A DNA stretch of 64,000 nt from Nonomuraea soli. Its GTDB lineage: Bacteria; Actinomycetota; Actinomycetes; Streptosporangiales; Streptosporangiaceae. The notes beneath the pieces were generated by a model. That model was given only the letters and a program-made list of their open reading frames with translations, had not been told where the DNA came from and ran no database searches. The stretch lies in the NCBI RefSeq assembly GCF_013761175.1, contig NZ_JACDUR010000002.1:440816-504815 (forward strand), read 5' to 3'. Position 1 is the stretch's first letter. Every line of letters begins with the position of its first letter. Positions 42,539 through 50,072 of the stretch are shown one piece after another. A program made the translations under genes and the position numbers.

Positions 42539-43382
42539 CCGTCCGGATGGTCCAGCTCGCCTCGTGGCTCCGGCCCGGGGCGAGCCGGATCAGGCCGGTG
42601 CCCGAGTTGAAGGCGTCGGGCGGGCACGTCATCGGCTCCACGGCCAGGCCGGCGTGCCCCAGCCCGGTGCCGGTGCAGACCTGCACCCACGGCATGACCG
42701 CGGCGTCCCACACGATCTCGACGCAGCCGTGACGCACCCGGCCCTCGGACAGGCCCGTGAACGCGTGGTCGATGGCGGTGTCGCCGACCTTGCGCGGCTC
42801 CCTGAAGTCGTACGGCGTGGTCTCGACGCCGGTCAGCTCGCGCGGCACGAGCGCCTCGTCGACGAGCAGGACCTGGGAGGCGGGAAGGTGCAGCTCGTCG
42901 ACGTCCGACAGCAGCCACGGGTGCGGGCCGCAGCCGTAGGGCGCGGGGCGATCGCCGGTGTTGCGGGCGGTCAGCGTGCTCGTCAGGCCGCCGGAGCCGA
43001 GGCGGTGCACGATCTCCAGCCCCAGGCTGAAGGGGTAGCCGGGGGAGGGCTCCAGCGCGAGCGTCAGCCGTACGAAGGCGTGGTCGTCCTCGACCTGGAG
43101 GAACTCCGCGACCGTCCACTCGGCCTCGGCGACCAGGCCGTGCAGGGCGTGCCCGCGGTCCGGCTCGTTGACCGGGAGCCGGTGCTCCTCGCCGTCGAAC
43201 ACGTAACGCGCGCCCGCCACGCGGTTGGGCCAGGGAGCCAGCACCGTGCCGCTGTAGTAGGGGATCGGGCCGTCGGCCGGCCAGCTCGTGACCAGGTCGC
43301 GCTCGCCGTCACGCAGCACGCGAACGGCAGCGCCGCGCGCCGAGACGTCGGCGAGCAGGCTGCCGCTACGCAGGGTAGGCAC
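42522..43382 (-). CDS. Aldose 1-epimerase family protein
   Basis: A 286-aa mutarotase-like enzyme that interconverts alpha and beta anomers of free sugars. Motifs: YYSGTVLAPWPNRVAGARY, RGHALHG with a catalytic-type His, YGCGPHPWLL and the catalytic Glu region LAVEPMTCPPDAFNSG. The GTG at 43382 has AAAGGACT upstream; a longer in-frame start at 43448 overlaps the E2 gene and is unlikely. It is the last gene of the E1-E2 operon on the minus strand. Its presence ties that operon to sugar catabolism. Confidence 0.88.
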   Translation of the reverse strand: MPTLRSGSLLADVSARGAAVRVLRDGERDLVTSWPADGPIPYYSGTVLAPWPNRVAGARYVFDGEEHRLPVNEPDRGHALHGLVAEAEWTVAEFLQVEDDHAFVRLTLALEPSPGYPFSLGLEIVHRLGSGGLTSTLTARNTGDRPAPYGCGPHPWLLSDVDELHLPASQVLLVDEALVPRELTGVETTPYDFREPRKVGDTAIDHAFTGLSEGRVRHGCVEIVWDAAVMPWVQVCTGTGLGHAGLAVEPMTCPPDAFNSGTGLIRLAPGRSHEASWTIRTVSAAG

Positions 43383-43404
43383 TGGGGAGTCCTTTCGAGA
43401 TGTG

Positions 43405-44454
43405 TCAAGACAGGGTAATGGGTGCCCGCAACGCGGCGGCCAATGCACCCAGGAACGCGGCGGCGTCCCTGCCGTTGAGGAAACGGTGGTCGTAGGCCAG
43501 GCCCAGCGTCACCACGCGCCGTCCGTCCGTCTCCTGCCGCGGCGCCGTCAGCGACAGCGCGCAGGTGTGGCCCGGGTAGACGATGGGGGTCGCCAGGATC
43601 ACGCCGTCGTCGGGGTGCAGGGCCAGCAGGATGTTGGCGCCGCTCAGGTCCGCCTCGGTGAACGTCCCGTTCAGTGCCGTGCGGCGGTAGCGCGCCAGGT
43701 CGGCGGCCAGCTCGGCGGTCGGGCGGCCGGTGGCGTCGCGCAGCACGGGGACGAACATGCCGTTGCCGAGGTCCACGGTCACCCCCACGTGGGCCGCGCC
43801 CGCGCGCCGCGCGCTCCTTCCGCTGACCGGCGTGGCGAAGCACAGCGGGAACTTCTCGACCAGGCTTCCCGCCGCCTTGACGACCAGCTCGGGCACGCCG
43901 ATCAGGACCCGGTCGCGCCGGGACAGGACGCGGGCGTGCGACAGCGCGTCGGTCACGTCGACGCGCATTGCGGTGAAGGCGGCGGGAATGGCGGCGTGGG
44001 ACTCCTCGACCACGGCCGCCACCCGGCGCTGGGTCCTCGACAGGTGGATCAGGTCGGGGTCCAGGTCGTCGGTGGTGACGACCTTCTTGCCGAGCGCGTG
44101 GACCTCCTCCAGCGTGATGCCCCGCTCGGCCATGAGAGCCTGCGCGGGCCTGGTGATGACCACCGTGGCGGCCCGCTCGCCCTCGGCGGCGGCCGGGGAA
44201 GCGACGCCCGGCGCGGGCTCCTCGCCGAGGCTCAGCCGGGCGATCACCTGGCCGGGCGCGCACTCGGCGCCCTCCGCCAGAGCATGCCTCAGCACGCCGT
44301 CGTGCTCGGCCGTGAGCTCCTCCACCGTCTTGGAGGTCTCCAGCTCCACGATGGCCTCTCCGGCCCGTACGGCGCGGCCGTCGGCCGCCAGCCAGGCGAC
44401 CACGAGATAGGCCGTGTCGTTGCTGTTGAGCTTGGGCACCAGGATGTCGGTCAC
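43405..44454 (-). CDS. 2-oxoacid dehydrogenase acyltransferase (E2)
   Basis: A 349-aa lipoyl-bearing acyltransferase. The lipoyl domain is at about residues 1-75, with ELETSKTVEEL placing the lipoylated Lys. A short E1/E3-binding region is at about 100-135 (PAQALMAERGITLEEVHALG). The catalytic domain follows, ending with YDHRFLNGRDAAAFLGALAA. The active-site His is present; the Asp usual in DHRxxDG is Asn. GTG at 44454 overlaps the E1-beta stop (GTGA). It transfers the acyl group from E1-bound TPP to CoA. Confidence 0.9.
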   Translation of the reverse strand: MTDILVPKLNSNDTAYLVVAWLAADGRAVRAGEAIVELETSKTVEELTAEHDGVLRHALAEGAECAPGQVIARLSLGEEPAPGVASPAAAEGERAATVVITRPAQALMAERGITLEEVHALGKKVVTTDDLDPDLIHLSRTQRRVAAVVEESHAAIPAAFTAMRVDVTDALSHARVLSRRDRVLIGVPELVVKAAGSLVEKFPLCFATPVSGRSARRAGAAHVGVTVDLGNGMFVPVLRDATGRPTAELAADLARYRRTALNGTFTEADLSGANILLALHPDDGVILATPIVYPGHTCALSLTAPRQETDGRRVVTLGLAYDHRFLNGRDAAAFLGALAAALRAPITLS

Positions 44455-45503
44455 GTGACGGTCTCCAGTACGGCACGGCGGATGTCGCCGGGCTGCAGCA
44501 GGACCTCGCGCTCCAGGTGCGCCGCCGCGGGGATGACACTGTCGGCCGAACTGACCAGCGTGACCGGCTTGCGCAGAGCCGGCCACATCCGGGAGTGGAG
44601 CGCCGCGGCGACGTCGGCGCCCCAGGTGCCGCCCGCCGTGCTCTCCTCGGCGACCACGACGTGCCTGGAGGCCGGGAGCAGTTCTGGCAGGGGGTGGAGC
44701 CGGGAGGGCACCAGGATCTCGCAGACCACCTCGTGCTCCATCAGCAGGTCCTCGGCCGCCGCCAGGGCCCGGTGGGCCACCCCGCCCGGCACGATCAGCG
44801 TGCAGTCGGGCTCGCCGCCCCCGTCGAGGCTCACGCGGGCCACCTCGTCGCCCGGATACGCGCCGCGGCCGGCGAAGCCGACGCGGAAGAGCGGGCCCGC
44901 CTCGAACATCCTGCGGGTGTAGAGGACCTTGTCCTCGAACAGCAGGCACGGCAGGCCCTGCTCCAGCATCCCGGCCAGCAGGCGGGTGGCGTCGTGGAAG
45001 GGCGTCAGCTCGTACACGCGCAGGCCGGGGATGCCGATGAAGTGCTTCTGCGGGCTCTGGCTGTGGGTGGCGCCGTAGCCCCGGTTGCCGCCCGAGGGGC
45101 AGCGGACGATCAGCGGGACCGGGACCGGCCTGCCGTACATCGCGGTGGACTTGGCGGCGAAGTTGGCCAGCTGGTCGAAGGCGAGCGTCACGAAGTCGGC
45201 GAACATGATCTCGACGATCGCCTTGGCCCCCGCCAGCGCCAGCCCGGCGCCCACGCCGGTGATCGCGCCCTCGCTGATGGGGGTGGAGCGGACACGGTCG
45301 CCGAAACGGGTGGAGAGACCCTTGGTGATCTTGAAGGCTCCGCCGTACGGGTCGGTGATGTCCTCGCCCAGGACGTGCAGGTCGGGGTCGGCCTCGAGGA
45401 GGTCGTGCAGCGCCCGGTTGAGGTGCTCGGCCACCCGGGGCGCGGGCCCCTGCACCGCGCCCTCCCGCGCCGCGGACTGGCGGGCGTCGGCGACATCGGT
45501 CAC
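44451..45503 (-). CDS. 2-oxoacid dehydrogenase E1 beta subunit
   Basis: A 350-aa thiamine-diphosphate-dependent transketolase-like subunit. Motifs: LGEDITDPYGGAFKITKGLS, RSTPISEGAITGVGAGLALA, VPLIVRCPSGGNRGYGATHS, and a C-terminal domain with CEILVPSRLHPLP. GTG at 45503 overlaps the E1-alpha stop by 4 nt. It resembles pyruvate/acetoin dehydrogenase beta subunits. The oxidised 2-oxo acid cannot be read directly; pyruvate from sugar is the simplest guess. Confidence 0.92.
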   Translation of the reverse strand: MTDVADARQSAAREGAVQGPAPRVAEHLNRALHDLLEADPDLHVLGEDITDPYGGAFKITKGLSTRFGDRVRSTPISEGAITGVGAGLALAGAKAIVEIMFADFVTLAFDQLANFAAKSTAMYGRPVPVPLIVRCPSGGNRGYGATHSQSPQKHFIGIPGLRVYELTPFHDATRLLAGMLEQGLPCLLFEDKVLYTRRMFEAGPLFRVGFAGRGAYPGDEVARVSLDGGGEPDCTLIVPGGVAHRALAAAEDLLMEHEVVCEILVPSRLHPLPELLPASRHVVVAEESTAGGTWGADVAAALHSRMWPALRKPVTLVSSADSVIPAAAHLEREVLLQPGDIRRAVLETVT

Positions 45504-46390
45504 GCGCGCTCCCACACCGAGAGCGGGCGGGCCGAGACGTCGGCCACGATGCGGCCGACCAGGGCCTGGATCTCCAGGTCCAGATCGCCACCCGCGGCGT
45601 GCCGGTACCAGTCGGCCGCGCGAGCCTCGTCGAGCTCCTGGGCGGGGCGGGTGTCGTCGCCCTTGCTGTGCGGCCCGAGCCGGTGGGTGACGAACTCCAC
45701 GACGATCGGGCAGCTCTCCTCCCGGACGGCGGCTACCAGGGGCGCGAGCTCGGCGCGGATCGTGCCGATGTCGGTCGTGGCCAGCCGGATGTGCGGCAGG
45801 TCGAAGGCGGCGGCGCGCGCCGCGATGGTGCCGGCCAGGTGCCGGTGGGTGGGGGTGGACTGGGCGATGCCGTTGTTCTCGACGACGACCAGCAGGGGCA
45901 CGCGCCACAGGGCCGCCATGTTGAGCGCCTCGTAGACGGCGCCCTCGCCCCAGGTGCCGTCGCCCACGTGCACGCAGGCCAGCGCCCCGGTGCCCTTGAG
46001 CCGCAGCGCGGTGCCGACGGCCACGGGCAGGCTCTCGCCCTGGACGCCGGTGGACAGGAACCGGTGGTGGTAGATGTGCTGGCTGCCGCCGACGCCCGAG
46101 CAGAGCGCGCCCTCGCGGCCCATGATCTCCGCGAGCAGGCCTGGCGCGTCGCCGTAGCGGGCCAGCAGGTGGCCGTGGCCGCGGTGGTTGCTGAAGACGT
46201 AGTCGTCAGGGCGCAACAGCGGCGACAGGGCGACGGGGATGTACTCCTGGCCCAGGCAGGTGTGCGTGGTGCCGCCGATCTGGCCGGCCTCGAACAGCCG
46301 CAGCAGCGACAGCTCGAAGTGGCGGATGAGGAGCAGGCTGCGCAGATCCTCGGTGCTGAGACCGCGAACCGCCTCGGCGAGGCCGGTCAT
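45500..46390 (-). CDS. 2-oxoacid dehydrogenase E1 alpha subunit
   Basis: A 296-aa TPP-binding subunit. The TPP motif runs from GDGTWGEGAVYEALNMA to VVVENN (GDG-x25-NN type), with FSNHRGHGHLLARYGD and GVGGSQHIYH before it. ATG at 46390 has GGAG 8 nt upstream and matches the usual N-terminus; an in-frame extension to 46483 would run through the promoter and operator. It is the first gene of the operon E1-alpha, E1-beta, E2, epimerase. No E3 (dihydrolipoyl dehydrogenase) gene is present, so E3 must be shared. Confidence 0.92.
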   Translation of the reverse strand: MTGLAEAVRGLSTEDLRSLLLIRHFELSLLRLFEAGQIGGTTHTCLGQEYIPVALSPLLRPDDYVFSNHRGHGHLLARYGDAPGLLAEIMGREGALCSGVGGSQHIYHHRFLSTGVQGESLPVAVGTALRLKGTGALACVHVGDGTWGEGAVYEALNMAALWRVPLLVVVENNGIAQSTPTHRHLAGTIAARAAAFDLPHIRLATTDIGTIRAELAPLVAAVREESCPIVVEFVTHRLGPHSKGDDTRPAQELDEARAADWYRHAAGGDLDLEIQALVGRIVADVSARPLSVWERA

Positions 46391-46432
46391 AACGGGACTC
46401 CAGATGCTCTCACGGGACCTCCCGGGAACGGA

Positions 46433-46446
46433 TGGGAGCGCTCCCA
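46433..46446. promoter_or_regulatory. CebR/CelR-type operator before the E1-E2 operon
   Basis: A perfect TGGGAGCGCTCCCA. It begins 7 nt past the -10 of the minus-strand promoter at 46454-46483, so it covers the transcription start of the E1-alpha operon. Confidence 0.88.
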
Positions 46447-46453
46447 CATTTGG

Positions 46454-46483
46454 AGCGTAGGAGGCGCGGATTCGAGATGTCAA
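46454..46483 (-). promoter_or_regulatory. Promoter of the E1-E2-epimerase operon
   Basis: Read on the minus strand: TTGACA (46483-46478), 18-bp spacer, TACGCT (46459-46454). It is a strong match to a housekeeping sigma promoter. The CebR-type operator is immediately downstream. Confidence 0.75.
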
Positions 46484-46588
46484 CCCCGTGTCTTGATGTG
46501 CCGGTCAAATTGCCTGACTCGACCCCGTATTGCGCCCCGAACACGCCGGAATTTCGGCCATCCGTTATGTCGATCGTGAGAAATATTC

Positions 46589-46618
46589 TTGACACTCAAC
46601 AAGCGACATTCCTAGCCT
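46589..46618 (+). promoter_or_regulatory. Promoter of the NRPS cluster
   Basis: TTGACA (46589-46594), 18-bp spacer, TAGCCT (46613-46618). The operator at 46626-46639 starts where transcription should start. The architecture mirrors the divergent E1-E2 promoter, so both units should respond to the same repressor. Confidence 0.75.
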
Positions 46619-46625
46619 CCGACGT

Positions 46626-46639
46626 TGGGAGCGCTCCCA
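46626..46639. promoter_or_regulatory. CebR/CelR-type operator before the NRPS cluster
   Basis: A perfect TGGGAGCGCTCCCA (with a further T on the right), 23 bp ahead of the first biosynthetic gene and about 8 bp after the -10 element. This is the classic position for transcription block. Confidence 0.9.
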
Positions 46640-46662
46640 TCAGCGCTGCCTTTGGGGGAACG

Positions 46663-48141
46663 ATGTCCGTGAAGTCCCTGCCTGATTTGTTATGCCTGCG
46701 GGCCGAGGAGGCGCCCACCGGCGACGCCGTGCTGGTCGAGGGGCGTGAGCCGCTCACGTACGGCCAGTGGAACCAACGCGCCCGCGCGCTCGCCGTACGG
46801 CTGGCCCTTCGAGGCGTGCGGCCGGGGGACCGGGTGGGGCTGCAGTTCTCCGAGCGGGACTGGCCCGAGTTCGCGGTGGCCTACTGCGGTACGCAGCTCG
46901 CCGGCGCCGTGGCCGTGCCGCTGTCGGACCGGCTGGCCCCGGCCGAGCTGGACTACATGCTGGGCCACTGCGAGGCGGTGGCGGTGCTGCACTCAGCAGG
47001 ACTGCGCCGGCCCCCGGGACCGTGGTGGACGGCCGCGTTGACGGAGATCGAGCCCGACGCGGCAGACGGCACGGAGCCGGAGATCACGATGCGCGGCGAC
47101 GACCCAGCGCAGATCCTTTACACCTCCGGCACCACGGGCCGTCCGAAAGGGGTGGTCGCGACGCACGCCAATCTCGTCCACGGCGCGGAGATTCGTGCCC
47201 GACGCCGCCGTTTCGGACACTCCCAGATCCTCCTTCATGCCTTCCCCATCGGGACGAACGCCGCCCAGCTCATGCTGTTCAACGCGCTCGACGCCCACCC
47301 CGCCGTCCTGAGCCCCGCGAGGTTCACCCCCGCCCGATTCGCCCGGCTGATCGGCACCAGGCCGGTCGGCACGGTCTTCCTGGTCCCCTCGATGGCGATC
47401 GAACTGCTCGACGCGGGCCTGCACGAGCGCTACGACTTCTCCGGCGTGCGGCTGCTGGGCTCGGCGGCGGCGGCGCTGCCCCCCGCCGTGGCCAGGCGCC
47501 TGGCGCAGGCCTTCCCGAACGCGGCGATCGTCAACTACTACACCTCGACCGAGGCCGCCCCCGCCCAGACGATCATGATGTACGACCCGGCCAGGCCCGG
47601 GGCGCTGGGCCGTCCCGCGGCGGGAAGCGCGCTGCGGATCCTGACCGAGAAGGGGGCCCCCGCCGCGACGGACGAGGTGGGCGAGGTGTGGCTGCGTTCG
47701 GCGGCCGCCTCGCGCGCCTACCTCGGCGAGGGCGCCTCGCCGACCTTCCGCGACGGCTGGGTGCGCATGGGCGACCTGGGCCGCCTCGACGCCGACGGCT
47801 ACCTCTACCTCGTCGACCGCGAGAGCGACGTGGTCAAGTCCGGCGCGTTCAAGGTCTCCACCCTGCACGTGGAGTCCGCGCTGCACGAACACCCCGACAT
47901 CGCGGAGGCCGCCGTCTTCGGCCTGCCGCATCCCGTCCTGGGCACCGTCCTGGCCGCCGCGGTGGTCCCGCGCCGGGACGCGACGCTGTCGCCCACCTCG
48001 ATCCGCGCCTTCCTGATGGACCGGATCGCCACGCACGAGCTGCCCGCACGGGTGGCCGTCCTGGAGTCCCTGCCCAAGAACACCTCGGGCAAGGTGCTCA
48101 AACGCCGCCTGCCCGAGCTCCTCGATTCGTCTCGGAGTTGA
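46663..48141 (+). CDS. Acyl-AMP ligase, NRPS starter activation
   Basis: A 492-aa adenylate-forming enzyme. Motifs: ILYTSGTTGRPKGVV (A3), NYYTSTEAAPAQT (A5), RMGDLGRLDADGYLYLVDRE (A7-A8) and the C-terminal Lys in NTSGKVLKRRLPEL. It has no fused carrier domain. It probably activates a carboxylic-acid starter for loading on a carrier protein, or makes the CoA ester. ATG at 46663 follows GGGGGAA; in-frame starts upstream would lie in the operator and promoter. It is the first gene of a plus-strand cluster that runs beyond 64 kb. Confidence 0.88.
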   Translation: MSVKSLPDLLCLRAEEAPTGDAVLVEGREPLTYGQWNQRARALAVRLALRGVRPGDRVGLQFSERDWPEFAVAYCGTQLAGAVAVPLSDRLAPAELDYMLGHCEAVAVLHSAGLRRPPGPWWTAALTEIEPDAADGTEPEITMRGDDPAQILYTSGTTGRPKGVVATHANLVHGAEIRARRRRFGHSQILLHAFPIGTNAAQLMLFNALDAHPAVLSPARFTPARFARLIGTRPVGTVFLVPSMAIELLDAGLHERYDFSGVRLLGSAAAALPPAVARRLAQAFPNAAIVNYYTSTEAAPAQTIMMYDPARPGALGRPAAGSALRILTEKGAPAATDEVGEVWLRSAAASRAYLGEGASPTFRDGWVRMGDLGRLDADGYLYLVDRESDVVKSGAFKVSTLHVESALHEHPDIAEAAVFGLPHPVLGTVLAAAVVPRRDATLSPTSIRAFLMDRIATHELPARVAVLESLPKNTSGKVLKRRLPELLDSSRS

Positions 48142-48142
48142 C

Positions 48143-49630
48143 ATGACCCCAGCCCAGCACGGCATGTGGCTGACCGAACGCGCCGGGCTCGGCGGACCGG
48201 TGCACCACCTGCCGCTCCGGGTGCGCTTCGCTGGCCCCCTCGACACGGACGCGCTTCTGGCGGCCTGCGCCGCCGTGGTGGCCCGCCATCCGGCGCTGAC
48301 CGCCGCCTTCCCCGACGGCCGGGCCCTGTACGGCGCGGCCAGACCGGCCATCCGCCTGGCCCAGGATCCGGACGCCGACCCGGATGACGAGGCGGCCCAG
48401 CCGTTCGACGTGGAGTCGGGGCCGCTGGCGCGCTTCACGCTGTATCGGCGTGGCGAGGAGGACCACCTGCTGCAGGTGGTGGCGCACCACCTGGTCTTCG
48501 ACGGGGTGTCCAAGGATCTGCTGCTGGCCGACCTGGCGCAGGCGTACGGCGGAGCGGACCTGCCTGCCGCCGCCGCTCCGCCGGAGGCGCCCGAGGCAGA
48601 GTCCCCGGCAGAGGTCCCGGCAGAGGTCCCGGCAGAGGTCTTGGCGGCGGATCGCCCGGCAGCGGAGGGTGGGCTGGAGCGGGCGGCGCGGTTCTGGGAG
48701 AGCCGGTGGCGCGACGACCCCACCCTCCTGCCGGGCCACGGCAGCTCCTCGCCGCGCCCCACGCGGGCCGACGCCGTCACCCTCGATCTCGGCGACCTGC
48801 GCGACGCCGCGCAGGCACTGGAGGTGACCCGCTTCGAAGCACTGGTGACGGCCCTGATCCTGGTGCTGCACGGCTACGGCAACGACCGTCCTGCCGTGGC
48901 GGTGGACGTCTCCACCCGCACCCCCGAGACCGACGACGCCATCGGCCACCACGCCAACGAGCTGCCCGTGTTCGTCACCCCCGAGGGCACCTACCGGGAG
49001 ACGGCGGCGGCGGTGCGCGCGGAGCTGCGTGCCGCCTACCGCCACCGGCAGGTGCCCGTGCCACGGGCGGTCGGCGGCATCTCGCCCAGGAGCGCGTTGA
49101 AGCCGGTGACGGTCAGCTTCCGCGAGCGAGGGCGGCCCGAGCCGGTCTTCCCAGGCGTCGAGGCCGAGGTCGACTGGGCGGTGCCGACCGGGTGGATCCG
49201 GGGCAGCCTGCACGTCCAGGTTGTCGACGAGCTGGCGCGGCTGCACGCCGGGCCGGGAGTGCGCGGGGACGAGGTGGCGGCGCGTCTGCGTGCCGTCCTG
49301 CGGGCCGACCCCGACCTGCCGATCGTCGCCCTGCCACTGCCCGCCCGCCTGACCCCTGCCGCACTCGACGGACCCGCGGACGGCGCAGTGGACGGCGCCG
49401 TGGACTCCGAGCTGGTCGCGAAGGTGACGGAGATCTTCCGCGAGGCGCTCCAGGTCGGCGACATCCAGCCCGACGACGACCTGTTCGACCTGGGAGGCCA
49501 CTCCCTGACGGTCACCACGATCATCGGCCTGGTCAAGGAGCGCCTGGCCGAGGAGCTGTCGTTCGAGGTGTTCATCGACACCCCCACCGTCACCGGCGTC
49601 GCCGGGGAGATCGCGAGGACGAGGTGCTGA
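48143..49630 (+). CDS. NRPS condensation-carrier didomain protein
   Basis: A 495-aa protein. The condensation domain (about 1-395) has the active site HHLVFDGVS near residue 115, fitting HHxxxDG. A linker near residues 150-170 contains PAEV repeats. A carrier domain at about 415-495 has DLFDLGGHSLT with the phosphopantetheine Ser near 454. There is no adenylation domain, so the carrier must be loaded in trans, perhaps by the ligase encoded just upstream. It starts 1 nt after the ligase stop and overlaps the next gene by 7 nt. Confidence 0.88.
   Translation: MTPAQHGMWLTERAGLGGPVHHLPLRVRFAGPLDTDALLAACAAVVARHPALTAAFPDGRALYGAARPAIRLAQDPDADPDDEAAQPFDVESGPLARFTLYRRGEEDHLLQVVAHHLVFDGVSKDLLLADLAQAYGGADLPAAAAPPEAPEAESPAEVPAEVPAEVLAADRPAAEGGLERAARFWESRWRDDPTLLPGHGSSSPRPTRADAVTLDLGDLRDAAQALEVTRFEALVTALILVLHGYGNDRPAVAVDVSTRTPETDDAIGHHANELPVFVTPEGTYRETAAAVRAELRAAYRHRQVPVPRAVGGISPRSALKPVTVSFRERGRPEPVFPGVEAEVDWAVPTGWIRGSLHVQVVDELARLHAGPGVRGDEVAARLRAVLRADPDLPIVALPLPARLTPAALDGPADGAVDGAVDSELVAKVTEIFREALQVGDIQPDDDLFDLGGHSLTVTTIIGLVKERLAEELSFEVFIDTPTVTGVAGEIARTRC
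48604..48639 (+). repeat. 12-bp repeat in the C-PCP gene
   Basis: Three tandem copies of CCCGGCAGAGGT encode PAEV repeats in a flexible linker within the condensation-domain gene. In-frame unit length. Confidence 0.9.
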
Positions 49631-49857
49631 GGGAGCGGATCGCCGAGCTGGTGAGCCAGGCCAGCGGCGGCGAGCTGGAGGCGGCCGAGGTGCTGGCGGC
49701 GGACTGCCCGCTGCCCGCGCTCGGGGTGACCTCGCTGGTCTACATCAGGTTGCTGGACGCGATCGAGCTGGAGTACGGGGTGGACCTGGATGCCGAGGCG
49801 GGCTGGCTGGACACGCTCGACGGCCTGGTGGCGAGCCTTGAGGCGGCCGGGCGATGA
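49624..49857 (+). CDS. Free-standing carrier protein
   Basis: A 77-aa carrier protein (PCP/ACP). The phosphopantetheine-site motif is [16 protein letters not shown], with Ser in TSL. Typical PCP motifs carry GGHS; the GVTS form is closer to stand-alone aryl or acyl carrier proteins. The GTG at 49624 follows CGAGGACGAG and overlaps the preceding stop. Its stop overlaps the mbtH start. It may receive the starter from the AMP ligase. Confidence 0.85.
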   Translation: MLRERIAELVSQASGGELEAAEVLAADCPLPALGVTSLVYIRLLDAIELEYGVDLDAEAGWLDTLDGLVASLEAAGR

Positions 49858-50072
49858 ACGCTGAGGAGACGTCGATGATGTGGGTGGTCGTCAACCACGA
49901 GGAGCAGTACTCGATCTGGTGGAGCGACCGTGAGCCGCCCGCCGGGTGGCGTGGCGCCGGGTTCGAGGGCAGCCGCGAGGAGTGCCTGGAGCACATCGCG
50001 GCCGTCTGGACCGACATGCGCCCGCTCAGCGTCAGGCCGGTCACCGATGAGGCCGCGGGAGGCTCGGGTTGA
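49854..50072 (+). CDS. MbtH-family protein
   Basis: A 72-aa MbtH-like protein that binds and activates NRPS adenylation domains. Diagnostic residues: [32 protein letters not shown] and VWTDMRPLS, including the three conserved Trp. Four-nt overlaps on both sides show coupling with the carrier protein and condensation genes. Confidence 0.95.
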   Translation: MNAEETSMMWVVVNHEEQYSIWWSDREPPAGWRGAGFEGSREECLEHIAAVWTDMRPLSVRPVTDEAAGGSG

